From assembly GCA_015061005.1 (NCBI GenBank), contig SUXJ01000010.1, positions 32,639 through 96,638 on the forward strand: a DNA stretch of 64,000 bases, read 5' to 3'. A program made the translations under genes and the position numbers. The stretch is from Bacteroidales bacterium. GTDB taxonomy: Bacteria > Bacteroidota > Bacteroidia > Bacteroidales > Muribaculaceae. This document shows, piece by piece, positions 9,138 through 19,600 of this stretch. Positions within the stretch are counted from its first letter, which is position 1. Every line of letters starts with the position of its first letter. The notes under the pieces were generated by a model. That model did no database searches, was not told the DNA's origin, and saw only the letters and a program-made list of their open reading frames with translations.

Positions 9138-9917
9138 ATGACCAAAGAAGAAATCATTGCCCAAGGTGGCTCGAAAGTAAACTCGCGTCCGCGCCTACTC
9201 CTGCCGGCCACTATGCACTATTGCCCCGGATGCTCCCACGGGGTAGTCCACAAACTCGTGGCAGAAGTCATTGATGAGCTCGGCATGGAAGACAATGCAA
9301 TCGGTGTTGCCCCGGTCGGATGCGCAGTCTTCGCATATAACTATATCGACATCGACTGGATTGAAGCCGCCCACGGCAGAGCCCCCGCCGTTGCTACGGC
9401 TGCAGCGCGACTCGACCCCTCAGCTGTGGTATTCACATACCAAGGCGACGGTGACCTTGCAGCAATCGGAACCTGCGAATCAATCCACGCTTGTAACCGC
9501 GGTGAAAACATAACCATCATTTTCATCAACAACGGCATCTATGGAATGACCGGCGGCCAAATGGCGCCCACAACTCTTGAGGGCATGAAAACCGCCACTA
9601 CACCTTACGGCCGTAGAGTGGATCTCAACGGATATCCTCTTAATATCACCAATTTGGTGAAAGAACTCGATGGCACATGCTATGTCACTCGCGAATCTGT
9701 ACATACTCCCGCTGCCGTACGCAAATGTAAAGCGGCTCTGCGCCAAGCGTTCATCAACACTCGCGAAAAGCGTGGCACGTCATTCATCGAAGTAGTCGGA
9801 ACATGCAACAGCGGTTGGAAGCTCTCGCCCGAAAAAGCCAACCAATGGATGGAAGAAAACATGTTCGCCAAATATCCCCCGGGCGAAATTAAAAACACCG
9901 TCAAAGAAAAAAAATGA
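9138..9917 (+). CDS. korB: 2-oxoacid:ferredoxin oxidoreductase beta subunit (TPP-binding)
   Basis: 259 residues. The thiamine-diphosphate motif runs from GDGDLAAIG to INNGIYGMTGGQ (about 98-138). CPGCSHG (about 30-36) supplies a conserved cysteine pair of this chain. It follows the alpha gene after 19 bases, and its stop overlaps the gamma gene by 4 bases. It forms the catalytic core with the alpha chain. Confidence 0.93.
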   Translation: MTKEEIIAQGGSKVNSRPRLLLPATMHYCPGCSHGVVHKLVAEVIDELGMEDNAIGVAPVGCAVFAYNYIDIDWIEAAHGRAPAVATAAARLDPSAVVFTYQGDGDLAAIGTCESIHACNRGENITIIFINNGIYGMTGGQMAPTTLEGMKTATTPYGRRVDLNGYPLNITNLVKELDGTCYVTRESVHTPAAVRKCKAALRQAFINTREKRGTSFIEVVGTCNSGWKLSPEKANQWMEENMFAKYPPGEIKNTVKEKK

Positions 9918-10450
9918 CACAAGAAATCATTATAACCGGATTCGGAGGTCAAGGAGTCCTCTCCATGGGCAAAATCCTTGCCTACGCAGGCCTGCTTGAC
10001 GGCCTTGAAGTAACTTGGATGCCGAGCTATGGCCCCGAACAACGCGGCGGAACAGCCAATGTCACTGTAATTCTTAGCGACGAACCCATTTCATCTCCTG
10101 TTCTTGACAAGTATGATATAGCGGTCATCCTAAACCAACAAAGCCTCGACAAGTTCGAAAAGCATGTTAAGCCCGGAGGCACAATCCTTTATGACCCTTA
10201 TGGCATACATCGCTTACCGGAACGAACCGACATTAATGTCGTTGAAGTCAAAGCAACGGAAGCAGTGGTAAAAAGTGGAAACCCCAAAACATACAATATG
10301 ATTTTGCTCGGTGCCCTCCTCAAACTCTTCCCAATGGTAAGTGCTGAAACCGTGATTACCGGATTGAAAAAAACGCTTCCCGAACGCCATCATCATCTGA
10401 TTCCTTCTAACCGAGAAGCAATTGACGCTGGTGCGGCTTTGGTAGGATAA
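9914..10450 (+). CDS. korC: 2-oxoacid:ferredoxin oxidoreductase gamma subunit
   Basis: 178 residues of the pyruvate/ketoisovalerate oxidoreductase catalytic-domain family. The N-terminal GFGGQGVLSMGKILAYAG (about 8-25) and SYGPEQRGGTANV (about 36-48) are diagnostic and are thought to take part in coenzyme A binding. It is coupled by ATGA overlap to the beta gene and completes the delta-alpha-beta-gamma set. Confidence 0.92.
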   Translation: MTQEIIITGFGGQGVLSMGKILAYAGLLDGLEVTWMPSYGPEQRGGTANVTVILSDEPISSPVLDKYDIAVILNQQSLDKFEKHVKPGGTILYDPYGIHRLPERTDINVVEVKATEAVVKSGNPKTYNMILLGALLKLFPMVSAETVITGLKKTLPERHHHLIPSNREAIDAGAALVG

Positions 10451-10470
10451 TATCTTCCGACTAACAAAAT

Positions 10471-10848
10471 ATGACCGACGACGAGAAGAAACAACTGACA
10501 TCTGACCCCGATGGTCTGACCACCTATGAATATATCGCTAACCATATAGGAGTCCCGGACCTTGACATTGATTGGCTCACCTCCAACCTTATCAACGTGG
10601 ACTCCAATGGGCAATTTACCGGGTCCGCAGCTCGTTACCTCCATGCTATAGACCCACAAGCATTTTCAGCTAACATTGCCAAACTGATTGAAGCGACCAT
10701 CGACAAAGATCGCGAACATCGCTACCTCCTCCCCCTGATGCTCGGCATTTATGGGGAAGATTGTGACTCACACGCCAAGGAAATATCCGCTGTCGATAAT
10801 AACTTCCGCAGAATATACAAACGCTTATACCCTACTTCCGTGTTATGA
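10471..10848 (+). CDS. Conserved-looking protein of unknown function
   Basis: 125 residues, no signal peptide or membrane span, acidic and helix-rich. It begins [20 protein letters not shown] and I do not recognise a domain. It starts 20 bases after the oxidoreductase gamma gene, and its stop overlaps the start of the cyclophilin gene as ATGA. Context and coding-like composition argue that it is a real gene of the same operon. No function is proposed. Confidence 0.7.
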   Translation: MTDDEKKQLTSDPDGLTTYEYIANHIGVPDLDIDWLTSNLINVDSNGQFTGSAARYLHAIDPQAFSANIAKLIEATIDKDREHRYLLPLMLGIYGEDCDSHAKEISAVDNNFRRIYKRLYPTSVL

Positions 10849-11720
10849 AAAAAATCCTTGCAGGAGTCCTCTCGCTCGTTGCCTTGACAGCGTGTGGTGA
10901 CTCCAAAAACCAAAACGCTAACAATATAACATCTGACGCTGAACAAACAATGAATAACACCTCCACAATCCCTGTGGCAAAAGACTCTAAAGTCCTTATC
11001 CACACCTCCGAAGGCGACATTGAAGTCCTCCTTTATGGCGACACTCCTAAACACAATGCCAACTTCCTCAAACTCGCCAAAGAAGGCTACTATGACGGAA
11101 CCCTTTTCCACCGAGTAATCAACGAATTTATGGTGCAAACAGGCGACCCCGACAGTAAAGGTGCTCCGGCTGGAAAAGCACTCGGACAAGGCGGTCCGGG
11201 CTATCAAATTGATGCTGAATTCGTTTATCCCAAATATTTCCATAAAAAAGGCGCACTCGCAGCTGCTCGTACAGCTGACCAAGTTAACCCTGAGCGCAAA
11301 AGTTCCGGCTCACAGTTCTATATCGTTACCGGCAAAGTTTACTCCCCCGAGGAACTAACCCAAATGGAAATGCAAATGAAGCAGGGCGCAATGCAAGGCG
11401 TATTCTACAAACTTGCCGATGAACGCCGTACCGAAATTATCAAAATGCAGCAAGAAGGTGACCAAGCCGGACTCATGAAACTCCAAGAAGAGCTCATCGC
11501 CTTGGCTGAACAACAAACGCCCGACGTAAAATTCACCGAAGAGCAACGCAATGCCTACACTACTGTGGGTGGCACTCCGTTTCTTGACAATCAATACACC
11601 GTATTCGGCGAAGTTACAAAGGGATTAGACGTAGTAACAAAGATCGAAAAAGCCCAAACCGGAGCAGGCGACCGCCCTGTAACCGACATCAAAATCCTCT
11701 CGGTGGAAGTACTCGACTAA
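10845..11720 (+). CDS. Cyclophilin-type peptidyl-prolyl isomerase lipoprotein
   Basis: 291 residues. A lipoprotein signal peptide ends in the lipobox LTAC (Cys about 18), so the protein should sit in the periplasm or outer membrane. The cyclophilin core begins near residue 42 ([20 protein letters not shown]). It contains [15 protein letters not shown] and [12 protein letters not shown] helical, Gln/Glu-rich insertion of about 75 residues separates FYIVTGK from [12 protein letters not shown]; insertions here are common in Bacteroidetes homologues as far as I recall. Likely role: prolyl cis-trans isomerase for exported proteins. Confidence 0.92.
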   Translation: MKKILAGVLSLVALTACGDSKNQNANNITSDAEQTMNNTSTIPVAKDSKVLIHTSEGDIEVLLYGDTPKHNANFLKLAKEGYYDGTLFHRVINEFMVQTGDPDSKGAPAGKALGQGGPGYQIDAEFVYPKYFHKKGALAAARTADQVNPERKSSGSQFYIVTGKVYSPEELTQMEMQMKQGAMQGVFYKLADERRTEIIKMQQEGDQAGLMKLQEELIALAEQQTPDVKFTEEQRNAYTTVGGTPFLDNQYTVFGEVTKGLDVVTKIEKAQTGAGDRPVTDIKILSVEVLD

Positions 11721-11745
11721 CCGAACAACAAATACCTACCTCAGA

Positions 11746-11780
11746 AACGACTCGCCCAACCCTGGCGAGCCGTTTTTTTA
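11746..11780 (+). terminator. Rho-independent terminator
   Basis: CTCGCC (11751-11756) pairs with GGCGAG (11764-11769), extended by AACG/CGTT with one mismatch, and is followed directly by seven T. It lies 26 bases after the cyclophilin stop and ends the oxidoreductase-cyclophilin operon. Confidence 0.85.
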
Positions 11781-11866
11781 TGCCTCCTCACGAAAATCTA
11801 CGCTTTTCCCCTCCGCTCTCTCCCTACCTTTGCAAAAAAAAAATCACCCTCCACCCTCTCACCCAA

Positions 11867-11902
11867 ACCCATAAGCCACATAAGAAACATAAGTCACATA
11901 AC
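11867..11902 (+). repeat. Degenerate 9-bp tandem array (nnnCATAAG)
   Basis: Four consecutive 9-base units, ACCCATAAG, CCACATAAG, AAACATAAG and TCACATAAC, keep the core CATAAG in register. The function is unknown. It resembles the short CATAAG-rich intergenic arrays I associate with this group of bacteria, from memory only. Confidence 0.6.
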
Positions 11903-12045
11903 CCAATCCTCCGCCCCAAAAACCCGGCTGCCGAACCGCACCCAAAACCGGCACTCGCAGCCTTCCTCTTCTAAGCGGCCCCGTCACCGCGACCCCTCAA
12001 AGGCAAACCGATGGAAAGCGAGTCCTCTCTTTCCATTATCAAAAC

Positions 12046-12084
12046 CATAAGACTTATAAATCTCATAAATATTATAAATCTTAT
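12046..12084 (+). repeat. Second 9-bp tandem array (YATAArnnT)
   Basis: CATAAGACT, TATAAATCT, CATAAATAT and TATAAATCT follow each other in exact 9-base register, then TAT. The period and core match the array 180 bases upstream. It lies just downstream of the minus-strand nucleotidase stop. Confidence 0.65.
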
Positions 12085-12112
12085 CCCCCTTGAGTCTTTT
12101 CTATCCGGCAAA

Positions 12113-12592
12113 TCAATCAATAGAGGACGGTAATAAGTAAGCCAAAACGCTATCCCAATTCGGGAACGTCTCCGAGCCGAAGTGAATCCATTCTCCCTCA
12201 AACTCACTGGTTCCGTTCTTACCCCTATCGTCTATCAAAATATCTCCTTTACACAGATTTTTACAATGCGTGATTACGACCTTTTTATGAAACACATCGT
12301 CAAGATACTTGGTAATCCAGATAACCTTATCACTCCATGCCGACGGATTCTTCCAAGGAGCCGTCGACAGTATGTAGCAATCGTAGTACTCTTTAAGACG
12401 ATGAACGGCATCTATCGCACCTCTCATAGGCAGCATCTGTCCAAACAAGCCCGGGATTTCATCATAACGCCCCTCATATTCTTTAAGTGTTTTCTCATCT
12501 TGTTGCATTAATGCTGAATCAAAATCCACAATAACGCCATCCATATCGAAATAAAGGCGTCTCTTTTCATCTGTCAAAGCCTGCTTATTCAT
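12113..12592 (-). CDS. 5'(3')-deoxyribonucleotidase-like HAD phosphatase
   Basis: 159 residues. HAD motif I is FDMDGVIVDFD (about 15-25), motif II is the Ser/Thr in LSTAPW (about 74-79), and the C-terminal acidic motif is DILIDDRGKNG (about 116-126). This combination and length fit the NT5C-type nucleotidase family, which dephosphorylates (deoxy)nucleoside monophosphates. The start overlaps the end of the glycosyltransferase gene upstream by 8 bases, so it is the last gene of the kdsB operon. The link to LPS genes is positional only. Confidence 0.82.
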   Translation of the reverse strand: MNKQALTDEKRRLYFDMDGVIVDFDSALMQQDEKTLKEYEGRYDEIPGLFGQMLPMRGAIDAVHRLKEYYDCYILSTAPWKNPSAWSDKVIWITKYLDDVFHKKVVITHCKNLCKGDILIDDRGKNGTSEFEGEWIHFGSETFPNWDSVLAYLLPSSID

Positions 12593-13574
12593 ATTGATTA
12601 TAAATTTTCTGTATCTTTACCACAATCTGCTGCGGTTGCAACTGCCTCATGCACGCCGTGTGCCCCAATGGGCACTCAGGCAACCCCGCCACTGAGCATG
12701 GCTGACAAGGCAAATCGACCCGGACGGCATCTTCAACCGACTGTCTATAACCAAGAAAACCACACTGCGGTATAGTCGCCCCCCATACGCTCACAACCGG
12801 CGTCCCAACTAACGAGGCCAAGTGCATATTAGCTGAATCCATGGTCACCATAACTCGTAGGCGACTCATTTCGCGAATCTCTTCCTCAATAGGCAATTGC
12901 CCTGCCAAAGATTTCAACTTTGGATTACGCTCAACCCATCGCTCAAGTTCTCCCTGTTCCTGACCCGATGCTCCAAACAAAGTCACGTCAACTCCTGCTG
13001 AGGTTAATTCGCGAGCCACTTTCTCCATCATTTCCGGTGGATATGTCTTGGTCTTATAGCGAGCAAATGGGGCTATCCCAACTCCGCATCGCTTACCTTC
13101 TTCTTCAAAGAGACTTTTAAAATCAAGTTCTACGGGCATTCCCAATCGGGCAAACACTGCTGCATAGCGGTCAACATAATTCTGCTGAAACTCCCGCTGT
13201 TTTCCCTTAGTCAGACTCTTGCGCCCACGTCTGTTCTTATCTACCACTGCAACCGAACTGCCGTTTAAGCGCAATACCGACCTTATCAAGCGTGTACGCG
13301 GCAAATCATGCAAATCTGCCACTGCCGAAAATCGCTGCCTCTTCAGTTCCTTGATCAGTGTCATCAAACCGCCAAAACCTTTATGCCGACCCTTCGCATC
13401 AAATTCAATGAAACTAAGATTACTTGGCGAATTGATAAACACCCTCCGAAAAAACGGACGCGTAACAACTGTAAATCTTACATCGGGATACTGACGCGCC
13501 ACACTATAGATTACAGGCACTGTCATGGCAACATCACCCAAAGCGGATAGCCTCAGTATCACAACGTTCTTCAT
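12585..13574 (-). CDS. Glycosyltransferase family 9 (heptosyltransferase-like)
   Basis: 329 residues. The N-terminal ILRLSALGDVAMTVPVIYS is the GT9 hallmark. The C-terminal half has the nucleotide-sugar site around TMDSANMHLASLVGTPVVSVWGAT (about 240-265). The final 45 residues are cysteine-rich (CQPCSVAGLPECPLGHTAC), a pattern often seen in Bacteroidetes GT9 proteins. Likely role: sugar transfer onto the lipopolysaccharide core. It sits directly after kdsB (6-base gap), which supports an LPS role. Confidence 0.88.
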   Translation of the reverse strand: MKNVVILRLSALGDVAMTVPVIYSVARQYPDVRFTVVTRPFFRRVFINSPSNLSFIEFDAKGRHKGFGGLMTLIKELKRQRFSAVADLHDLPRTRLIRSVLRLNGSSVAVVDKNRRGRKSLTKGKQREFQQNYVDRYAAVFARLGMPVELDFKSLFEEEGKRCGVGIAPFARYKTKTYPPEMMEKVARELTSAGVDVTLFGASGQEQGELERWVERNPKLKSLAGQLPIEEEIREMSRLRVMVTMDSANMHLASLVGTPVVSVWGATIPQCGFLGYRQSVEDAVRVDLPCQPCSVAGLPECPLGHTACMRQLQPQQIVVKIQKIYNQYE

Positions 13575-13580
13575 CTCCGT

Positions 13581-14315
13581 TTATGCCATGTTGTTTTCAC
13601 GGAAGTATCGCTCCACGCCCTCAATGTCCTTCTTATTATCAACGCTCAGTGATTTGCAATGACAATTAAAATAATAAATAGGCACATGATTCTCTATAAA
13701 TCGGAACGAATCATTCTCCTCCACCTTTTCAATCGGGCCGCGAGGTGTATTGTGGTAATATTCCAAAGCCTTCTTCGTAAAAGCCCCCACACCGACAAAC
13801 TTATGATATATCACGTCAAGCGACCCCTTCGGGTAAGGAATCGGAGAGCGCGAAATAAACAAGCAGCGATTGTCTGCTGCAGTAACAATTTTCAGATTAG
13901 TGGCATCTACCACTTCAACCGGATTGGTAAAATCCGTCATCAGATTTGAAACATATAGTTCGTCAGGATCCAAATTATCGGGAATACACTGAACAATTGC
14001 ATCTTCTGTCAACAACGGTTCATCACCATTGACCATCACATACAAATCGGCATCAACCTTTGTTGACACTTCATAAAGTCGCTCAGTAGCCGTTTCATGC
14101 TTCGACGAGGTCATTATCACCGGAGCACCAAACGATTTGCAACAATCTGCAATCTTCTCTGAATCGGTTGCCACATATACTTCACTAAAACATTTCACTT
14201 CTGAACAATGAGTATATACCCACTGAATCATCGGCTTGCCAAGAATTAGTGCCAAAGGTTTCTCAAAAAAACGACTTGATTCGGCTCTGGCCGGAATCAC
14301 GCAAATTATTTTCAT
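13581..14315 (-). CDS. kdsB: 3-deoxy-manno-octulosonate cytidylyltransferase
   Basis: 244 residues, the normal length for KdsB (CMP-Kdo synthetase). It activates Kdo with CTP for lipid A/core assembly in the cytoplasm. Visible are the nucleotide-binding PARAESSRFFEKPLALILGK-like start (about 7-26), DLYVMVNGDEPLL (about 89-101) and the C-terminal SVDNKKDIEGVE (about 225-236), all typical of KdsB. First gene of a three-gene minus-strand operon with a clear promoter 28 bases upstream. Confidence 0.95.
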   Translation of the reverse strand: MKIICVIPARAESSRFFEKPLALILGKPMIQWVYTHCSEVKCFSEVYVATDSEKIADCCKSFGAPVIMTSSKHETATERLYEVSTKVDADLYVMVNGDEPLLTEDAIVQCIPDNLDPDELYVSNLMTDFTNPVEVVDATNLKIVTAADNRCLFISRSPIPYPKGSLDVIYHKFVGVGAFTKKALEYYHNTPRGPIEKVEENDSFRFIENHVPIYYFNCHCKSLSVDNKKDIEGVERYFRENNMA

Positions 14316-14342
14316 AGCTATATGGTTTTATATGTTGTAGGG

Positions 14343-14374
14343 CAAATTTACAACATTTATTCAACCTATGCAAA
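14343..14374 (-). promoter_or_regulatory. kdsB promoter
   Basis: Read on the minus strand, TTTG (14371-14374) is followed after exactly 20 bases by TAAATTTG (14343-14350), a full match to the Bacteroidetes consensus. It lies between kdsB and the end of the Omp85-like gene. Confidence 0.7.
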
Positions 14375-14381
14375 AATAACA

Positions 14382-16670
14382 TCAGAACGGATATCCGATA
14401 GCAAGATGAAATGCCAATGAATTCTTAAACGATGGCATATTATAATATCCGTCCCGACCTGTATCGTATGGAGCATGAATCCCTATACCCAAATCGCCTC
14501 GAATCACCATCATCCCTAAATCAAATCTTAAACCTATACCCGTGCCTAACGCCAAATCTCGCAAAAAACGCCCCCCGGTGAGCTTACCTCCCGGACGCTG
14601 AGGATCTTCCTCTAAAAGCCATACATTCCCGGCATCAAGGAACACAGCACCCTTCAGCGGTCCGATAATCGGAAAGCGCAGTTCAACGTTTGCCTCAAAT
14701 TTAAACGTACCGGTTTGGTCAAAATAATCACCGGTCTGATCTCTATCCGGACGATAACTGCCGGGACCAATCGACCGCACGGTAAACGCCCTAACACTAT
14801 TGGCTCCACCTACCCAGAACTGTTCACTATATGGCACCTCGGCAGAATTACCATAAGCATGTGCAACTCCTGCGCTTGCTCGCACCATGAGCCACAAATC
14901 TTCTGTATAAGATAGTTTTCTGCCATATACCACCTGTCCGGAGACCTTCACAAATTGCGAAATCGGTATGTTAAACAGACGCTTGTCCGACTTTACCCCG
15001 GCGGCTCTCCATATACCGCAAAATATTCCGCCGGCTTCCTGTGCAGTCACTGACCAACTCAATGAATTCATGCCTCCAAAAAGTCGGTCATAATTATATG
15101 TATATGCTATTTGTGGAACAAATTGAGAACGAAAACTCATAGCTATAGACCGGTTTGCTTGCATCAGCGAATCGAAAGTCTCTGTGGTATTAAGCAAATT
15201 ATTGTATGTCAACTTCAGCAATGTTAAGGTACTCGATGAATAACGCGAGGGGTTCCAATCATAAGAGAACTCTGCATTAAATTGCGCCATTCTGAAATAA
15301 TGCGGACGATTCAGTAAGTCTGCATTCAATGATATGCGAGTCCAACTAAGGTCTCGGCGCAGACGTGGCAAAAATTTCGGAGCCAACAAACGGGGGAATG
15401 CCAAAGTACCTTTCAAACCCACCTCATAGGAATTAAACACGCCGGAACGCCCCGCTCCGGTTTGCCATTCATAGCTGCCTGTTAGCGTCACATTCAATTG
15501 CTCTCCCCCTCCGAATATATTGCGATTTGTCAATCCAAGAGTCAAACCCGGACCGATATAACTATTGGATTTTGATGAAACATTAGCTTCAATAGATGCC
15601 TCCAAGGGCATATCCAGCGTACAATCCACATTAACATCGAGCACGTCGGTTCTGCCCAGCGAGTCCGGGGGAACAACGTTGATATCAATGCTGCTAAATA
15701 TTCCCAAACGAGCAAATCGTGATTGAGTCCCGTTAACTGCGTTAATACGTATATTATGACCGGAACGCAACATCACGCATTCATCAACTAGCTGACGCCG
15801 GAATCGTGAAGGCTTATACTGAATCAAACGCGCTCGCGAACATTCAATGGTATCAGCCTCCCCTGAACCGTCATTGCGCTTAATCTTAACCGTAACTTTC
15901 CCAACCTTATACTCTTGTAAAGCAAATTTAGGCGCATTCGCGACAACCGATACTCGCAAATTAACTCTTTGAGATGAAGCATTTATACTATCCGCCAAAA
16001 ACTCTATATATTCCGGGTTGAAGAAATAATATCCGCGATTACGCAGAACACGAGCAATATTTGTGCGCACATTTTTTAATGAATCAACTGAAAATCGACT
16101 ACCATTTACCAAATACGGCTGTCGTCTGCCAACAGAATCTATTAAATGGAGAAGTTTGCTTGAATCACCGACAAATTCTATCGAATCAAGCATAAAAGCC
16201 GGCCCTGTATTCACCTCATAACTCACCGATTGAATTTTCGGATTCTTTTTGTGCGAAAGCTCATACGTAGCAGTTCCCCGAAAGTAGCCGTTGTTTTCAA
16301 GAACCTGATCTATCATCTTCACTCGCAAATCCGGTCTGACATCACTAATCAATACCGGCTCTTGTGCAATTTTATCGTAAACCCAATGCTTAAATCCCTT
16401 TTCATATCCCGACCAATGATTCCAAACCCAAAGGCCAAGAGGAAATGGTGACCGCACATTCGTGAAAGGATATGGATTATTCGGCTTAACAGTAATTGCT
16501 TCCGAAATTTCTTTTTTCAATCCCGGGGGCACTTTCTCATCACTCGGAGACTTCACTTCCAAACGCTTTATGCCATTATATAAATGCTCGTCCGATGCAA
16601 GGCGTGAAGTTGTTGAGCAACCTACTAACATCGCTAAGCTAAAAACGATATATATAATTCGACGCATCAT
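14382..16670 (-). CDS. Omp85-family outer-membrane assembly protein (TamA/BamA-like)
   Basis: 762 residues with a lipoprotein-type signal and lipobox LVGC (Cys 18). The N-terminal half (about 100-350) looks like POTRA repeats. The C-terminal half (about 390-762) has the alternating pattern of a surface-antigen beta-barrel, with the conserved VGGANSVRAFTVRSIGPGSYRP region and a terminal aromatic (GYPF). It is translationally coupled (ATGA) to the giant TamB-like gene upstream. It therefore most likely acts as the outer-membrane partner of that protein in outer-membrane or lipid assembly. Confidence 0.88.
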   Translation of the reverse strand: MMRRIIYIVFSLAMLVGCSTTSRLASDEHLYNGIKRLEVKSPSDEKVPPGLKKEISEAITVKPNNPYPFTNVRSPFPLGLWVWNHWSGYEKGFKHWVYDKIAQEPVLISDVRPDLRVKMIDQVLENNGYFRGTATYELSHKKNPKIQSVSYEVNTGPAFMLDSIEFVGDSSKLLHLIDSVGRRQPYLVNGSRFSVDSLKNVRTNIARVLRNRGYYFFNPEYIEFLADSINASSQRVNLRVSVVANAPKFALQEYKVGKVTVKIKRNDGSGEADTIECSRARLIQYKPSRFRRQLVDECVMLRSGHNIRINAVNGTQSRFARLGIFSSIDINVVPPDSLGRTDVLDVNVDCTLDMPLEASIEANVSSKSNSYIGPGLTLGLTNRNIFGGGEQLNVTLTGSYEWQTGAGRSGVFNSYEVGLKGTLAFPRLLAPKFLPRLRRDLSWTRISLNADLLNRPHYFRMAQFNAEFSYDWNPSRYSSSTLTLLKLTYNNLLNTTETFDSLMQANRSIAMSFRSQFVPQIAYTYNYDRLFGGMNSLSWSVTAQEAGGIFCGIWRAAGVKSDKRLFNIPISQFVKVSGQVVYGRKLSYTEDLWLMVRASAGVAHAYGNSAEVPYSEQFWVGGANSVRAFTVRSIGPGSYRPDRDQTGDYFDQTGTFKFEANVELRFPIIGPLKGAVFLDAGNVWLLEEDPQRPGGKLTGGRFLRDLALGTGIGLRFDLGMMVIRGDLGIGIHAPYDTGRDGYYNMPSFKNSLAFHLAIGYPF

Positions 16671-19600
16671 TGCTTGGCTGCTTTTGTGAAGTTAAATATA
16701 TCTGCGAGGCGATGAATCTTCCTGCGAACCACAAAACCGGCACCGGTCTGCGTAACCTCGCCTTCAAGAATACTTTCAAAACCGGTCTTTCTGAATAATC
16801 TCACATACATGGACCCGGAACGATTTATCATATACTCAAACGAAACATCGCTAATCAGATTCTGTGCAAAGTTCTCTTCTGCATCTGCATCGGTAGAATA
16901 ATTACCGCCTACCACTATTTTAAAGCGGTCATTAAACAACGTTTTCGACACTTTGTAACTATACTGCATTGTCGATGAGTTCGAGCCATCAGGCGAAATG
17001 CCATACTGATCAACACCAAAACTAAGATCTACGCCCTTAATGGATTTTGCCGCCCATGAATTAAGTTGTGAAGCGAGAAACCCATACAATGCATTGCTCG
17101 ACAAGTTAGGTCCCGACGACAATGAATTTGGACCGCTATACACTCCGTAAAGCAAAAGATTCATCGCCTGATTGGCTCGCTGATTTGCACTCATGCTTTG
17201 CAACTCATTTGCCACGCTTAGTTCATCGGCTGTGGCAAGATCAAAACCCACATTTAGCCTCTCCGGAGTACCGGATGCATTAAGTATGACATCAAAATTA
17301 ACCAAACGCGAATTTTCGCCTGCACGAGTAACGTTTGCTCTCACTTGATCCGTAGCGGTTACATTCAGTGTCGGACTTAAAATTGCTCCATTAAACGCAA
17401 TATAGCTGCCACGTTCAAATGTAAATAATTTCTCAGAAATGACCGGTAAAGAGTAACGAAATGAACCTGAATCAATAGTAAAACGACCTGTTAATCGGCC
17501 TTCGGGCTGAATGGGCGACATACTATAGTTTAAAATTCCTTGACCCTTTACTTGCGCACGATTTGTACCGTCTGCACTCAAATTGACGGTAAATTGCGAT
17601 CCTTGACGAACATCCAACAATGCAGATAGTTTCATTTGCATTGATGTGGAGACCAAACTATCTGCCGCCAATACTTCTACGGTATCAGCAAAGTTCACAA
17701 AACGAACCACACCCTCGTCAGGTTGCAGTCCGGCCGCCACCGATGCATCACTTATCTGGTACGTAAGATTGGTTTCAGGCAAGACTGCCAACTGTGCATT
17801 AACATCTAAGAAACTCATCGAGCCTTTAACCGAAGCAGCAAGATCTACAAATCCTTTACCATACAAATCAACTCCGCGACCTTTCTTTGAATCGACAAAT
17901 TGCATATTCTTTGCTTTCAAATCCAAATCAACACGCGGTATCTCAAACCTGCGAAGATCTACACTGCCACTAACTCGCAGCGGATTCTGATTACTTCCAT
18001 AAATAGCATAATCATTAAAACGAACCATGTTTGACTCTACAGGAATATTAATCGAATCCAACGTGAACACGGAACCCATCATGCCAACTTTGACCTTAGC
18101 TTTATTAAACGTCAAACCGCCATCGAGTTCAATGGCATTGAAACTGCCGCCTATATTCATCTGCCCGTTTAGGCTTCCGGATAGCTGCGCTGTCGATGCC
18201 GGCAGGAATGGATTGACTATATCTAACGGAAATTCTTTAATACGCATATACATATTCAGAGGCGAGGTCCCGATGCTGTCGTTTACGGCTCCTACTGCCA
18301 TAAATGAACGCTTTCCATTCACGTCTAATCCGAGATTTGCGTAGATTGAACCGCCAAAGTCCGTAGCAAGACCCAAGCCAAGATGAAAATCGCCAACAGT
18401 CTTGCGTCCATACGTTAGACTGTCAAGCGCAAGAGTTCCCTCTCCGGTTATATTTTTAGGGGAATATGTAATCGTCATGTCGGCACTTGCACAACCGGCC
18501 ACCGGGGGAGCAAACGGATTTATCTGTAACCAATCTTGCAGACGTATGTCATCAACTATGAGTCGCACATTGTTTTCTGATTGAGTGCTATCGGTTTCTG
18601 ATGTTAAGAGTCGTATCCGCGAACCGCCACCGCTGGCGTCAAGATTGGAAAAGAGATGAAAATCCAATGGATTCAGTGCAATATAATTATCTTTATTAAT
18701 GGACCAATTACGGTAAGCAATAATCGGATTATATGGCGTGAACTGCAACCCTACAACAGAATCGGTCAACGTGGCAAGAAAACCAAACCGATACCCGGTC
18801 TGCCCTTCTATGTTTTGCTGATTTAGGAAAAATTGACCACAATTACCATAAACCATTCCTCGCATGCCAACGGATGCAAATGCGTCAAGTGTGCCCGGCT
18901 TATTCTTCACATTAACGTCAAGGAGAATGCGATTATTACGAGTGGTCAGCGCAGCTGTTATAGTATCAAGACGATTTCTCTCGCCGTTGACCAATTTGTG
19001 CAAATATGCATCTATATTAAGCACGGAATCCTTACTCACATTAAACGAGAAATCATTAAAATTTATGTCTGACGGTCTAAAAAATTGCTGTACGGGCGAT
19101 GCGCCACAGGCGTAACCATGCAATTCAAATGGCGGTATCTCATTAACCAAAGAATCAACATAAATATATCTCTCTGTTATCATGTCTGACGCCGTTGAAG
19201 CGGTCAAACTTAAAGCATCAACAAACGGAGACAAAGCTTCATTCGTACTGAAATCTAACCGCATGTCATTACCACTCAATGTCATCATAGTTCCTTGTCC
19301 GGCGCGAACAGCAAAATTTAATGAATCCGCCCGGTATGTCTCATTGCCGATATTTAACCCAACATTGCTCAGCAATAAATCCGCACTAATAGAATCGGCA
19401 TTAATAGAAACATAACCCGTTGACACTGCCGACATGGCAGCAGACAGGATTGAATCACTCAATCCAAGAGCCAGAAGATCAACTCTGCCAAAATTGCCTC
19501 TCATCGCCCAATCAATAGCCTTCTCGCCGCGAGCGAGTATTGCATCAAGCCTCAAGTCCATGTTTAACGCGGAATCCTTGCTGCTTAAAGTAGCCTTAAA

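Larger units (their letters stand above)
11781..12112. other. Gene-free intergenic stretch
   Basis: About 330 bases between a terminator and the 3' end of the nucleotidase gene. A 64-codon open frame here is proline- and lysine-rich, has no plausible start context and lies in C-rich low-complexity DNA, so I do not call it. The stretch holds two arrays of 9-bp period, listed separately. It also has a hairpin ATGGAAAG (12011-12018) / CTTTCCAT (12029-12036) with a 10-base loop and no T run. Confidence 0.6.

Noticed and set aside
11780..11974. 64-codon plus-strand frame after the cyclophilin terminator
   Set aside because: It begins within the terminator T run and encodes Pro/Lys/His-rich low complexity overlapping the 9-bp array; no coding signal.
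12011..12036. Hairpin ATGGAAAG/CTTTCCAT as a terminator
   Set aside because: No T run follows on either strand and it lies away from both gene ends; left as an unexplained structure.
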